DNA of 7,946 nt, taken from Streptosporangiaceae bacterium. GTDB lineage: Bacteria > Actinomycetota > Actinomycetes > Streptosporangiales > Streptosporangiaceae. The stretch is taken from the NCBI GenBank assembly GCA_030050125.1, contig JASIJN010000403.1:1-7946 (forward strand). Reading direction: 5' to 3'. Below the pieces are notes generated by a model. The model had not been told where the DNA came from and searched no databases. It saw nothing but the letters and a program-made list of their open reading frames with translations. Shown here piece by piece: positions 1 to 6,693 of the stretch. Position 1 is the first letter of the stretch. Every line of letters begins with the position of its first letter. The position numbers were made by a program, and so were the translations under genes.

Positions 1-1
1 C

Positions 2-2449
2 GACCTCGTCGGCACCAGGGGCCGTCGCCGGAGCGGCGGATTCGACGACGGGTCCGGCGACGGCCGGGACGGCGGGCGGCGGCGCCGCAAGGGCGACTGG
101 TGGCGGCACTGGACCTGGAAGAAGGCGCTGGCGGTCCTGGCCGGGGCCGGCGCGTTCATGTTCTTCCTGCTCGTCGCGGCCGTCGTGTACCTGTACCAGA
201 AGACCCCGATCCCCACCGACGTGTCCGAGGCGGCGCTTCAGCAGTCCTCGACCGTCTACTTCAGCAACGGCAAGACCGAGGTGGGCACATTCACCGCCGA
301 CGGCATCGACCGGCAGATACTGAACTCCAACCAGATCCCGCAGGTCATGAAGAACGCGATCGTCGCGGCGGAGGACCGCCACTTCTACACCGAGGGCGGG
401 ATCTCGATCAGCGGCATCCTGCGGTCCGCCTTCGAGGACCTCAAGGGCGGCGGGAACCTGCAGGGCGGATCGACGCTGACCGAGGAGTTCGCCAAGAACT
501 ACTACGCGACGATCGGCACATCGCGGACGGTCAGCACCAAGATCAAGGAAATCTTCGTCTCGATCAAGCTCTCGCACCTGGAGTCGAAGGACTGGATCAT
601 CACCCAGTACCTCAACACGGTGCCGTTCGGCAACAACGCCTACGGCGTCGCCGCGGCGTCGCAGCTGTACTTCGGCGAGCCCGCCATGAAGCTCACGGTC
701 TCCCAGGCGGCGATGCTCGCGGCCATGGTCAACCAGCCGGGCTTCTTCAACCCGGACCCGGACGCCGGAGCGGCCTACACCTCGCTGGTCGCCCGCTGGC
801 ACTACGTGCTGACCAACATGGTCAGGGACGGGGCCCTGACCCAGCAGCAGGCGGACGAGCAGACGTTCCCGAAGGTGCTGACCGAGAACGCGCTGGCGGC
901 CGGCTGGACCGGCTACAAGGGCTACATCATGCAGCAGGTCGAGAGCGAGCTCGAGAACACCTACGGGTTCACCGAGCAGGAGATCGACACCCGCGGGCTG
1001 AAGATCGTCACCACGTTCAACCTCGGCATGATGCGGGAGCTGTACGCCGCGGTGAACCAGAACGTGGCGCAGATGCGGGCCGAGGGCGCGCCGCTGCCGT
1101 GGTACGCGCACGTCGGCGCCATCCTGGAGCAGCCGGGCACCGGCGCGATCCTGGCCATGTACGGCGGCCCGAGTTACAGCGCGAGCAACTGCGCCAGGAT
1201 CTACTGCCAGCTCAACATGGCCACCCAGAACCGCGAGCAGGTCGGATCCTCGTTCAAGCCGTACGTGCTGTCCACCGCGGTGTCGGAGGGCATGGACGTG
1301 CAGAACAGCATCCTCAACGGGATCGAGCCGATGTGCGTGCCGCCGGACTCGACCCCGCAGACCCGGTCCGAGCTGTCCCAGGCCACCCTGAACTGCCCGC
1401 CCCCTGGGTTCGAGGTCGACATCGGCGGCGAGAACTCGGGCCATGGGCTCAGCGTGCCCGTGGCCGCGGCCATCTCGTCGGACCCGGCGTTCGAGGATCT
1501 GATCCACCGGGCCGGCACCCAGGCCACGGTCGACATGGCCAAGGCCTTCGGGGTCAACACCGAGGCGTCCGGCCTGCAGGCCAAGGTGGGCGAGGTCGGG
1601 ATGGCGCTCGGCATCGCCTCGCTGACGGTGGAGGAGCAGGCGACCACGTTCGCCACGCTCGCCGACGACGGTGAATACGTCACGCCGCACGTGATCGCCC
1701 AGATCACCGAGAACGGCAACGACATCCCGCTGAAGATCACCCGCCGCCAGGTGCTCAGCCCGGCGGCGGCGGCGGACGTGGACTACGCCCTCTCGTTCGA
1801 CACCCAGCCGGGCGGCACGGCGTTCCCGAACGGCGTGCTCAGCCCGGCCCGCCCCACCATCGGCAAGACCGGCACCACCGACGACGAGGAGTCGGCGTTC
1901 TTCCTCGGCGCGATCCCGCAGTACTCGCTGGCGGTCGGGATGTTCACCAACCACCAGAACGGGGTGTACGGCGGGCAGACGCTGAACAACCTGCCATCGG
2001 TGAACGGGCAGCCGAGCGGCGACGGCGGCAACTGGCCCGCCACCATCTGGGACACGTTCATGCAGAACGAGTTCGGGAACCTGCCCGTCCTACTGCTGCC
2101 GCAGACCGACTTCAGCTGCTGCACGGCGTCTGGAGCGCCCTTCGTCAAGTGGGATCAGGTGCCCAACAAGCCCAAGAAGCCCAAGAAGGGCAAGAACCCG
2201 ACGAACCCGTTCTGCCCCGGACACCGCCACTTCGGCGCCTGCCCCCAGCCGACCACGCCGAACCCCTTCCCGACGCAGCCCGCGCCGACCACGTCGCCGT
2301 CGTCGAGCCCAGCCCCGACTCCCACCATCCCGCCGTTCGGCGGCGAAGGCGGTGCCACGACCACCAACGCCGTCGGCGCGACGCCCTTGCAGTTGGCGGC
2401 CGACGACCCGGCGGCCGAGGAAGTGACGGTCAAACCGGGCGCCGGCTAG
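2..2449 (+). CDS. Bifunctional penicillin-binding protein (GT51 transglycosylase/transpeptidase), 5' partial
   Basis: Class A PBP that polymerises lipid II into glycan strands and cross-links the peptide stems outside the membrane. The frame is open from the window edge, so the first Met at 158 is not the true start. Numbering from codon 2-4 there are 815 residues: a basic cytoplasmic stretch (1-38), one membrane helix (about 39-65), then the GT51 domain with EDRHF (124-128; its Glu is the expected catalytic acid), GGSTLTEEFAKN (155-166) and a YLN..PFGNNAYG segment. The transpeptidase domain has SSFK (nucleophile Ser416, codon 1247-1249) and KTGTT (Lys622, codon 1865-1867). The SxN position reads SSD (492-494), which is unusual. 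Eight Cys lie outside the membrane. After about residue 715 comes a Lys/Pro stretch (NKPKKPKKGKNP), then a Pro/Thr/Ser-rich tail that is probably disordered and wall-associated. The family call is firm; assignment to a specific PBP paralogue is not possible. Confidence 0.95.
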   Translation, partial: DLVGTRGRRRSGGFDDGSGDGRDGGRRRRKGDWWRHWTWKKALAVLAGAGAFMFFLLVAAVVYLYQKTPIPTDVSEAALQQSSTVYFSNGKTEVGTFTADGIDRQILNSNQIPQVMKNAIVAAEDRHFYTEGGISISGILRSAFEDLKGGGNLQGGSTLTEEFAKNYYATIGTSRTVSTKIKEIFVSIKLSHLESKDWIITQYLNTVPFGNNAYGVAAASQLYFGEPAMKLTVSQAAMLAAMVNQPGFFNPDPDAGAAYTSLVARWHYVLTNMVRDGALTQQQADEQTFPKVLTENALAAGWTGYKGYIMQQVESELENTYGFTEQEIDTRGLKIVTTFNLGMMRELYAAVNQNVAQMRAEGAPLPWYAHVGAILEQPGTGAILAMYGGPSYSASNCARIYCQLNMATQNREQVGSSFKPYVLSTAVSEGMDVQNSILNGIEPMCVPPDSTPQTRSELSQATLNCPPPGFEVDIGGENSGHGLSVPVAAAISSDPAFEDLIHRAGTQATVDMAKAFGVNTEASGLQAKVGEVGMALGIASLTVEEQATTFATLADDGEYVTPHVIAQITENGNDIPLKITRRQVLSPAAAADVDYALSFDTQPGGTAFPNGVLSPARPTIGKTGTTDDEESAFFLGAIPQYSLAVGMFTNHQNGVYGGQTLNNLPSVNGQPSGDGGNWPATIWDTFMQNEFGNLPVLLLPQTDFSCCTASGAPFVKWDQVPNKPKKPKKGKNPTNPFCPGHRHFGACPQPTTPNPFPTQPAPTTSPSSSPAPTPTIPPFGGEGGATTTNAVGATPLQLAADDPAAEEVTVKPGAG

Positions 2450-2490
2450 CGCGTCGAGTCGGCGTCGACCCGGTACACCCCGGACCAGGA

Positions 2491-2511
2491 CCGGCCCTGC
2501 CGCCCGGCCGG
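2491..2511. terminator. Weak GC hairpin between convergent genes
   Basis: CCGGCC (2491-2496) and GGCCGG (2506-2511) form a 6-bp stem with a 9-base loop, in the 82-base gap between the PBP stop and the nuclease stop. A second, 5-bp inverted repeat, GTCGA/TCGAC (2453-2457 and 2465-2469), directly follows the PBP stop. Neither has a T tract on either strand. Termination is inferred from position only; in DNA this GC-rich such stems also arise by chance. Confidence 0.25.
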
Positions 2512-2531
2512 CTGCCGTGCGGGCCGCCCGG

Positions 2532-3326
2532 TCAGGAGGCCTGGCCGGAAAGCCGCGCGCGCAGCCACCGGATGTCGGCCGCCGGGTCGGGCGTCTCGCA
2601 CACGGCCGGGGCGCCCGCGGCGCGGACCACGCCGAGGATGAGTTCCGGGTCGATCGTCCCCGATTCCAGGGCGGCGTGCCGGTCCCGGCCTGAGGCGAAC
2701 TCGTCCCGGGAGTTGTTGCAGTGCACCAAGTCGATCCGGCCGGTGATCGCCTTGATCCGGTCCACGACCGAGTCGAGTTCCTCACCGGCCGAGTAGGCGT
2801 GGCAGGTGTCCAGGCAGAACCCGACCTCGCCGCCGCCGTCCGCAGCACGGGCGACGACCTCCCAGAGGCGCGCGATCTGGTCGAAGCTGCGTGCCATCGC
2901 GCCGTCGCCGCCCGCGGTGTTCTCGATCAGCATGGGAAGGGGCCGTTCGATCCGCTCCACCGCCTTGCGCCAGCTGTCGTAGCCCTCCTCGGGATCCACC
3001 CCGGCCGTCACGTGACCGCCGTGCACGATCAGCGCCTTGGCGCCGATCGAGGCGGCCGCCGCAAGCTGCTGCTCGAGCAGCTTGCGGCTGGGAATCCTGA
3101 TCCGGTTGTTGGGCGAGGCCACGTTGATGACGTAGGGCGCGTGCACATAGGCATCGATGCCCGCGGCCGCGAACGCGGCACGAACCTCGGCGGGTTCGCC
3201 CGGGAAGACGGGTGCCTTCCACCCCTGCGGGTCGCCCAGGAAGAACTGAGCCACCTCGGCCCCGGCGGCCTGAGCCGCCGCGAGCGGGTCATCGTCGTGC
3301 AGGTGCGCTCCGATGCGGATCATCAT
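2532..3326 (-). CDS. nfo: Deoxyribonuclease IV (endonuclease IV-type AP endonuclease)
   Basis: A 264-residue TIM-barrel nuclease that cuts 5' of abasic sites in base-excision repair and trims damaged 3' ends. The equivalents of all nine metal ligands of E. coli endonuclease IV can be picked out: His62 (HAPY), His102 (HGGH), Glu135 (ENT), Asp173 and His176 (DTCH), His202 (VHCNNS), Asp215 and His217 (DRH) and Glu244 (CETP). The trinuclear zinc site therefore looks intact. Length is close to the usual 260-285 residues. Two adjacent ATGs (3326 and 3323) could start it; the upstream sequence has only a weak AGG or GGGA element, so the choice is open. It lies 87 bases downstream of the small membrane protein gene on the same strand and may share its transcript. 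It converges on the PBP gene. Confidence 0.93.
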   Translation of the reverse strand: MMIRIGAHLHDDDPLAAAQAAGAEVAQFFLGDPQGWKAPVFPGEPAEVRAAFAAAGIDAYVHAPYVINVASPNNRIRIPSRKLLEQQLAAAASIGAKALIVHGGHVTAGVDPEEGYDSWRKAVERIERPLPMLIENTAGGDGAMARSFDQIARLWEVVARAADGGGEVGFCLDTCHAYSAGEELDSVVDRIKAITGRIDLVHCNNSRDEFASGRDRHAALESGTIDPELILGVVRAAGAPAVCETPDPAADIRWLRARLSGQAS

Positions 3327-3391
3327 GGTCCCGAGCCTAACGGGCCCCTCCGTCAGCAGGCCGCGCCGCCGCCGGGCCCGCCCGGATCCAG

Positions 3392-3444
3392 GCGAGCCCG
3401 CCGTGCGCGACGTTTAGGAGAACCCGCCGTGCGCGACGCTCAGG
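3392..3444. repeat. Diverged 26-bp tandem duplication at a gene 3' end
   Basis: Positions 3392-3418 match 3418-3444 at 23 of 27 bases with a 26-base offset. The core, cccgccgtgcgcgacg, is identical at 3397-3412 and 3423-3438. The right-hand copy encodes the last residues of the small membrane protein; the left-hand copy contains its TAA stop (3414-3416) and extends past it. Because 26 is not a multiple of three, the second copy is read in another frame. Confidence 0.8.
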
Positions 3445-3719
3445 CCAAGTCCCACGAAGGCGGCGATGATGCCGGCCATGATGACGATTCGCTGCTCTCT
3501 GGTGTTGGAGACCATCTGCGCGTACAGGCCGACCACGAAGCCGACAATGCCGAGGGTCAGGCCGGCGAAGTGCAGGCGCACGACGAACCCGACAGCCAAC
3601 GCGGCGATCCCGACGACGAACGTGAACAGCGTCAGGAAGTTCTCTCTGGGATGCCGCTGGCCGTCGCTGTTGAGCGTCAAGCGCGGCAAGCGAGCCTGGG
3701 ATTCGGGCCCTACGGCCAT
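3414..3719 (-). CDS. Small three-helix membrane protein of unknown function
   Basis: A 101-residue protein I do not recognise. A polar, basic N-terminus of about 27 residues (containing RLTLNSDGQRHPREN) is followed by three hydrophobic segments at about 28-47, 50-70 and 77-95. A charged SNTREQR loop lies between helices 2 and 3, and the tail is very short (HGGFS). There are no Cys and no evident catalytic motif. The start is supported by a GAGGGAG element (minus strand of 3729-3735) nine bases upstream. The gene lies 205 bases downstream of the MFS gene, behind a probable terminator, and 87 bases upstream of the AP endonuclease gene, so it may lead a two-gene transcript. The C-terminus falls within a tandem duplication that supplies the stop codon. 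It is a real gene by coding pattern and RBS; its role is unknown. Confidence 0.78.
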   Translation of the reverse strand: MAVGPESQARLPRLTLNSDGQRHPRENFLTLFTFVVGIAALAVGFVVRLHFAGLTLGIVGFVVGLYAQMVSNTREQRIVIMAGIIAAFVGLGLSVAHGGFS

Positions 3720-3728
3720 GGCACTGAG

Positions 3729-3735
3729 CTCCCTC
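3729..3735 (-). promoter_or_regulatory. Ribosome binding site of small membrane protein gene
   Basis: The minus strand reads GAGGGAG, nine bases before the ATG at 3719. It fits the anti-Shine-Dalgarno sequence well and supports this start over internal alternatives. Confidence 0.65.
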
Positions 3736-3901
3736 GAGGATGGGTGTCCGCTAAGCCTGTTTCCCGCGCCGGAGGACTCGGCATGGTAGTCGAATCGTAC
3801 TGCCGCCCGTGCCGGTCAGAGATGGCAGGCCACGGATCTTGCGCGATGGTGCGCCGGGCATGCGCGCGGATGGCGCCCAGCGATCGCGGGAGGCGGAGCG
3901 T

Positions 3902-3934
3902 AACAAATTCGTGCGGGCACGCCGTCACGAACTC
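3902..3934 (-). terminator. Probable intrinsic terminator of the MFS gene, overlapping its stop codon
   Basis: Read on the minus strand, GAGTTCGTG (3934-3926) pairs with CACGAATTT (3913-3905). This gives a 9-bp RNA stem that includes two G-U pairs, with a perfect 6-bp TTCGTG/CACGAA core. The 12-base loop contains a further GG/CC pair, and the T-rich TTTGTT overlaps and follows the stem (3907-3902). The stem includes the last codons and the TGA stop (3927-3925) of the exporter gene. This is the only hairpin in the window with a T-rich tail. Confidence 0.55.
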
Positions 3935-5142
3935 GCGCTCATCAGAGCGGGGGCTTCATCGGTGAGCTTGCGGACGTCCGGTACGCCGAGCAGCGACAGG
4001 GTGGCCAGCAGCCACAGCGCGCCGGTGATCAGGAGAGCCGTCCGGACCGGCAAGACCGATGCGGCGGGGCCGGCGATGGCCAGCCCGAGCGGGTAGGCGA
4101 TGAGTGCGCCGAACCAGGTGTAGGAGGTGACCCTGGACAACGAGCGGTCTGGGATTTGCCGCTGCATTGTGGAGTTGAACAGGCTGAGAAACAGGAGGGC
4201 GCCGGTGCCCGCGAGGGCGGCTACCGCCGCGATGGCGGCGACTGGCAGCCCGACGGCGAAGGCGAGAGGCGTCAGGCATCCGATGGCCGCGACCGACACT
4301 CCCAGTCTCAGCGGATGCCGTGGCCGCAGCCTTGCTGCCATCAGTCCTCCTGCGACCGAGCCGATACCCCCGACTGTCGCTACCGTGGCCCACGCCGCAG
4401 CGCCTCCGAGATAACGCTGGCTGGCCACCGGTCCCAGGACGCTGAAGGCGCCGACGAGGAGGTTGACCAGCGAGAAGGCTATGACCATCGGCCATAGCCA
4501 GCGGCGGGAGCGGAACTCGTCCCAGCCTTCGCGAAGATCTGTCAGGAAGTGCGGCCTGGTGGGCCGCGGGACGCTGCTGAGTTGCATGGCCGCCAGCAGG
4601 GCCACGCTCACGGCGAAGCTGGCGGCGTCGAGCAGGATTGCCCAGCCCGGCCCGGCCGTCACGACCAGCACGCCGGCCAGGGCCGGTCCTGCGATGCCGG
4701 CCGCGGAGCCTGCGACCTGCCGGAGTTGGTTGGCCTGCTGCAGGTTCGCGGGGCTGACGACCGCCGGCACGAGACCGGTCGATGCCGGAAGGAACGCCGC
4801 ACCGGCTGCCCCTTGCGCGACCGCGAGCGCACCGATGAGCCAGACCGAAGGACGCCCGGTAACGAGCAGAATCCCGAGGATGGCCTCGGCGGCTCCGCGG
4901 ACAACGTCGGAGGCCAGCATCACCGCGCGTCGCGACATCCGGTCCGCGATAACGCCGCCAGCCAGAAGAAACGCCACCTGGGCGGCCGCCTCAGCGCCGA
5001 GTACGTAGCCCAAGTCAGCGGCGGAGTGAGTGAGATCGAGCAACGCGAACGTAAGCGCGACCGGCACCAGAGCGTTACCGAGACTTGACACCGACTGGCC
5101 AATGAAGAGTAAGAGGAAGTTCCGTTCCCGCAGCGGGCCCAT
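3925..5142 (-). CDS. MFS transporter, probable 12-helix drug/metabolite exporter
   Basis: A 405-residue integral membrane protein made almost entirely of hydrophobic helices, as expected for a 12-segment major facilitator. The N-terminus MGPLRERNFLLLFIGQ is typical of the EntS/macrolide-efflux-like branch. The loop between helices 2 and 3 carries the MFS motif A as GGVIADRMSRR (62-72). The segment FLPASTGLVPAVV...LQQANQLRQ (117-142) is also typical of that branch, and a polar loop at about 190-213 separates the two halves. Proton-driven export is the family expectation; the substrate cannot be told. The start is fixed by an in-frame TGA two codons upstream (5146-5148), yet no Shine-Dalgarno sequence precedes it, so leaderless translation is possible. 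It is divergent from the epoxide hydrolase gene across an AT-rich region. No regulator gene is adjacent. Confidence 0.9.
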   Translation of the reverse strand: MGPLRERNFLLLFIGQSVSSLGNALVPVALTFALLDLTHSAADLGYVLGAEAAAQVAFLLAGGVIADRMSRRAVMLASDVVRGAAEAILGILLVTGRPSVWLIGALAVAQGAAGAAFLPASTGLVPAVVSPANLQQANQLRQVAGSAAGIAGPALAGVLVVTAGPGWAILLDAASFAVSVALLAAMQLSSVPRPTRPHFLTDLREGWDEFRSRRWLWPMVIAFSLVNLLVGAFSVLGPVASQRYLGGAAAWATVATVGGIGSVAGGLMAARLRPRHPLRLGVSVAAIGCLTPLAFAVGLPVAAIAAVAALAGTGALLFLSLFNSTMQRQIPDRSLSRVTSYTWFGALIAYPLGLAIAGPAASVLPVRTALLITGALWLLATLSLLGVPDVRKLTDEAPALMSASS

Positions 5143-5215
5143 GAGTCATAGTTTGACATAAATAGTCCACTCATTTTCTCGGCTTAATAACGGGCCGTCA
5201 TGAAACGGGAAACCG
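5143..5215. promoter_or_regulatory. AT-rich divergent intergenic region, probable promoters
   Basis: The gap between the divergent exporter and epoxide hydrolase genes is 290 bases long, and its exporter-proximal part is strikingly AT-rich: 16 of 50 bases are G or C at 5141-5190. For the exporter, TTAAGC and TATTTA on the minus strand are 17 bases apart and could be weak -35 and -10 boxes. On the plus strand TTGACA occurs at 5153-5158, but I see no good -10 at a proper distance. Promoter function is inferred from composition and layout; exact boxes are not established. Confidence 0.45.
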
Positions 5216-5294
5216 GATAGCCTCCGTACTCGCGATGCCAGTTCGCGGACATCATTTAGCTTCTTTTCAGTTACGCCCGGCCCGCTGCCGATCA

Positions 5295-5312
5295 GGAACC
5301 GGATCCGGCTCC
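5295..5312. promoter_or_regulatory. 18-bp imperfect palindrome upstream of epoxide hydrolase gene, possible operator
   Basis: GGAACCGGATCCGGCTCC is a dyad with eight of nine pairs matching, centred between 5303 and 5304, about 120 bases before the epoxide hydrolase start. It could bind a dimeric repressor for the divergent gene pair. No regulator is visible in the window, and short GC palindromes are common in such DNA. Confidence 0.25.
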
Positions 5313-5414
5313 CGTGGGTACAAACGAGGTGGGTCGCGGGCGCTGGGGCGGGAGTCGACCGGTCCGGCCGTAGGCCGCCTGCTCGGCTATGACCGTTACG
5401 TCGCCCATCGACAC

Positions 5415-5425
5415 GGGAGAAGGGA
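5415..5425 (+). promoter_or_regulatory. Ribosome binding site deciding the epoxide hydrolase start
   Basis: GGGAGAAGGGA ends eight bases before the ATG at 5434. The in-frame ATG at 5389 has no such element, so 5434 is preferred. Confidence 0.7.
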
Positions 5426-5433
5426 CACCGACC

Positions 5434-6651
5434 ATGAGCACCGACACTGCTGCCATGAACGCAGATGCACCCGTCCGGCCGTTTCGTGCCGATATTGCCG
5501 ACGAGGCCATCGCCGACCTTCGGCGGCGGATCGCGGCGTGGCGGCCGCCCGATCGGGAGCCTGTCGGTGATCAGTCACAGGGCGTTAAGCTCGCCACGGT
5601 GCAGGACCTCGCGGCCTACTGGGCGACGGAGTACGACTGGCGCAGATGCGAGGCGAGGCTGAATGCGCTCGACCAGTTCATCACCACCATCGACGGGCTC
5701 GACGTCCACTTCATCCACGTCCGGTCGCCTGAGCCGAACGCGCTGCCGCTGATCGTCTCCCACGGCTGGCCCGGCTCGGTCATCGAGCAGCTGAAGATCA
5801 TCGAGCCGCTCACCCGTCCCGCGGAACACGGCGCCAGCGCGTCGGACGCATTCGATGTGGTGATTCCGTCGCTGCCCGGCTACGGGTTTTCCGGCAAGCC
5901 CGCCGCCATCGGCTGGGACCCGGACCGTATCGCGCGCGCGTGGGCGGTGCTGATGCAGCGGCTCGGATATACGCGCTACGTCGCGCAGGGCGGCGACTGG
6001 GGCACCGCGATCTCCGCCGCGATGGCGCGCCAGGCGCCCGAAGGGCTGCTGGGCATCCACGTCAACTTCGCGCAGATGGTTCCGCTCGACGCGCTCGGTC
6101 ACATCCGCAACGGCGATCCCGCGCCGGCGGACCTGTCGGACGCGGAAAAGCGCGCGTATGGACAAGTCGCGTTCGCGACCTACCACCGCGGATACGGCGT
6201 TATCCAGGGCACGCGCCCGCAGACGATCGGCTACAGCCTGGCGGATACGCCTGTCGGCCTGGCGGCCTGGCTCCTTGACCATGACGCGGGCAGCTACGAG
6301 CACCTCGCGCAGCTCTTTGCCGGAGAGCCCTTCGGCGCCATCACCCGTGACGACTGGCTCGACAACACCTCGCTGTACTGGTTCACGAACACGCCGGCGT
6401 CCGCGGCGCGGTTGTACTGGGAGCAAGCCAAGGCTGGCGGAAACTTCTACGCCGCGGCCGACCTTTCCTTCCCGGCGGCCGTCACGGTGTTCCCGGAGGA
6501 GTACGTCCAGGCGCCCCGCAGCTGGACCGAGAAGGCCTACCACAACCTGATCTACTTCAACGAAGCCGAACGAGGCGGCCACTTCGCCGCCTGGGAACAA
6601 CCGCGGCTTTTTTCGCAGGAGCTGCGCGCGGCGTTCCGCACGCTGCGCTGA
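5434..6651 (+). CDS. Epoxide hydrolase with EHN N-terminal domain (microsomal-type, alpha/beta-hydrolase fold)
   Basis: A 405-residue cytoplasmic enzyme expected to open epoxides to vicinal diols through an ester intermediate. Residues about 13-110 form the N-terminal EHN domain (begins VRPFRADI; contains YWATEYDWR), followed by the hydrolase core. Visible active-site features are the oxyanion motif HGWPGS (110-115), nucleophile Asp188 in GGDWG, a candidate ring-opening Tyr in SLYWF (Tyr315), the acid in VFPEE (Glu355 or Glu356) and catalytic His383 in GGHFAAWEQP. The triad is complete and the length is normal. Close relatives include enzymes acting on xenobiotic or polyketide epoxides; the substrate here is unknown. 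No membrane anchor is visible, unlike mammalian microsomal enzymes. It is divergent from the MFS exporter gene, so shared control or a detoxification link is possible but unproven. Confidence 0.93.
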   Translation: MSTDTAAMNADAPVRPFRADIADEAIADLRRRIAAWRPPDREPVGDQSQGVKLATVQDLAAYWATEYDWRRCEARLNALDQFITTIDGLDVHFIHVRSPEPNALPLIVSHGWPGSVIEQLKIIEPLTRPAEHGASASDAFDVVIPSLPGYGFSGKPAAIGWDPDRIARAWAVLMQRLGYTRYVAQGGDWGTAISAAMARQAPEGLLGIHVNFAQMVPLDALGHIRNGDPAPADLSDAEKRAYGQVAFATYHRGYGVIQGTRPQTIGYSLADTPVGLAAWLLDHDAGSYEHLAQLFAGEPFGAITRDDWLDNTSLYWFTNTPASAARLYWEQAKAGGNFYAAADLSFPAAVTVFPEEYVQAPRSWTEKAYHNLIYFNEAERGGHFAAWEQPRLFSQELRAAFRTLR

Positions 6652-6655
6652 AGCA

Positions 6656-6677
6656 CGCTGCCGGGGAACCGGCGGCG
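6656..6677. terminator. 9-bp hairpin with GGAA tetraloop between convergent genes
   Basis: CGCTGCCGG (6656-6664) pairs with CCGGCGGCG (6669-6677) around a GGAA loop (GNRA type). All nine positions pair in the plus-strand RNA, one as U-G. In the minus-strand RNA that position becomes an A-C mismatch. It starts five bases after the epoxide hydrolase stop and lies inside the 42-base gap before the carbonic anhydrase stop. No T run follows, so it is a GC hairpin terminator of the kind often proposed in actinobacteria, or a 3' stability element. Confidence 0.5.
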
Positions 6678-6693
6678 CGTGGCCCGGAAGGGT

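Noticed and set aside
100..1674. Long plus-strand open frame of 524 codons overlapping the PBP gene
   Set aside because: It is very rich in Arg, Gly, Ala and Pro with no domain pattern, and it shadows the clearly recognisable PBP in the next frame.
3371..3386. CCGGG/CCCGG hairpin downstream of the small membrane protein gene as a terminator
   Set aside because: It has only five pairs and no T tract, and such GC stems are expected by chance here; it would also cut off the nuclease gene from its likely promoter.
2721..3965. Plus-strand open frame of 414 codons
   Set aside because: It lies antisense to deoxyribonuclease IV and the small membrane protein, has shadow-like composition, and the opposite strand carries intact motifs.
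5365..5377. CGGCC-gta-GGCCG small hairpin before the epoxide hydrolase gene
   Set aside because: It has five pairs with a three-base loop and no other sign of function.
5389..5433. Upstream ATG for the epoxide hydrolase
   Set aside because: No RBS precedes it, while a strong GGGAGAAGGGA sits eight bases before the ATG at 5434.
5575..6600. Minus-strand open frame of 341 codons inside the epoxide hydrolase gene
   Set aside because: It is an antisense shadow rich in Arg, Val and Gly; the plus strand has a full catalytic triad and a good RBS.
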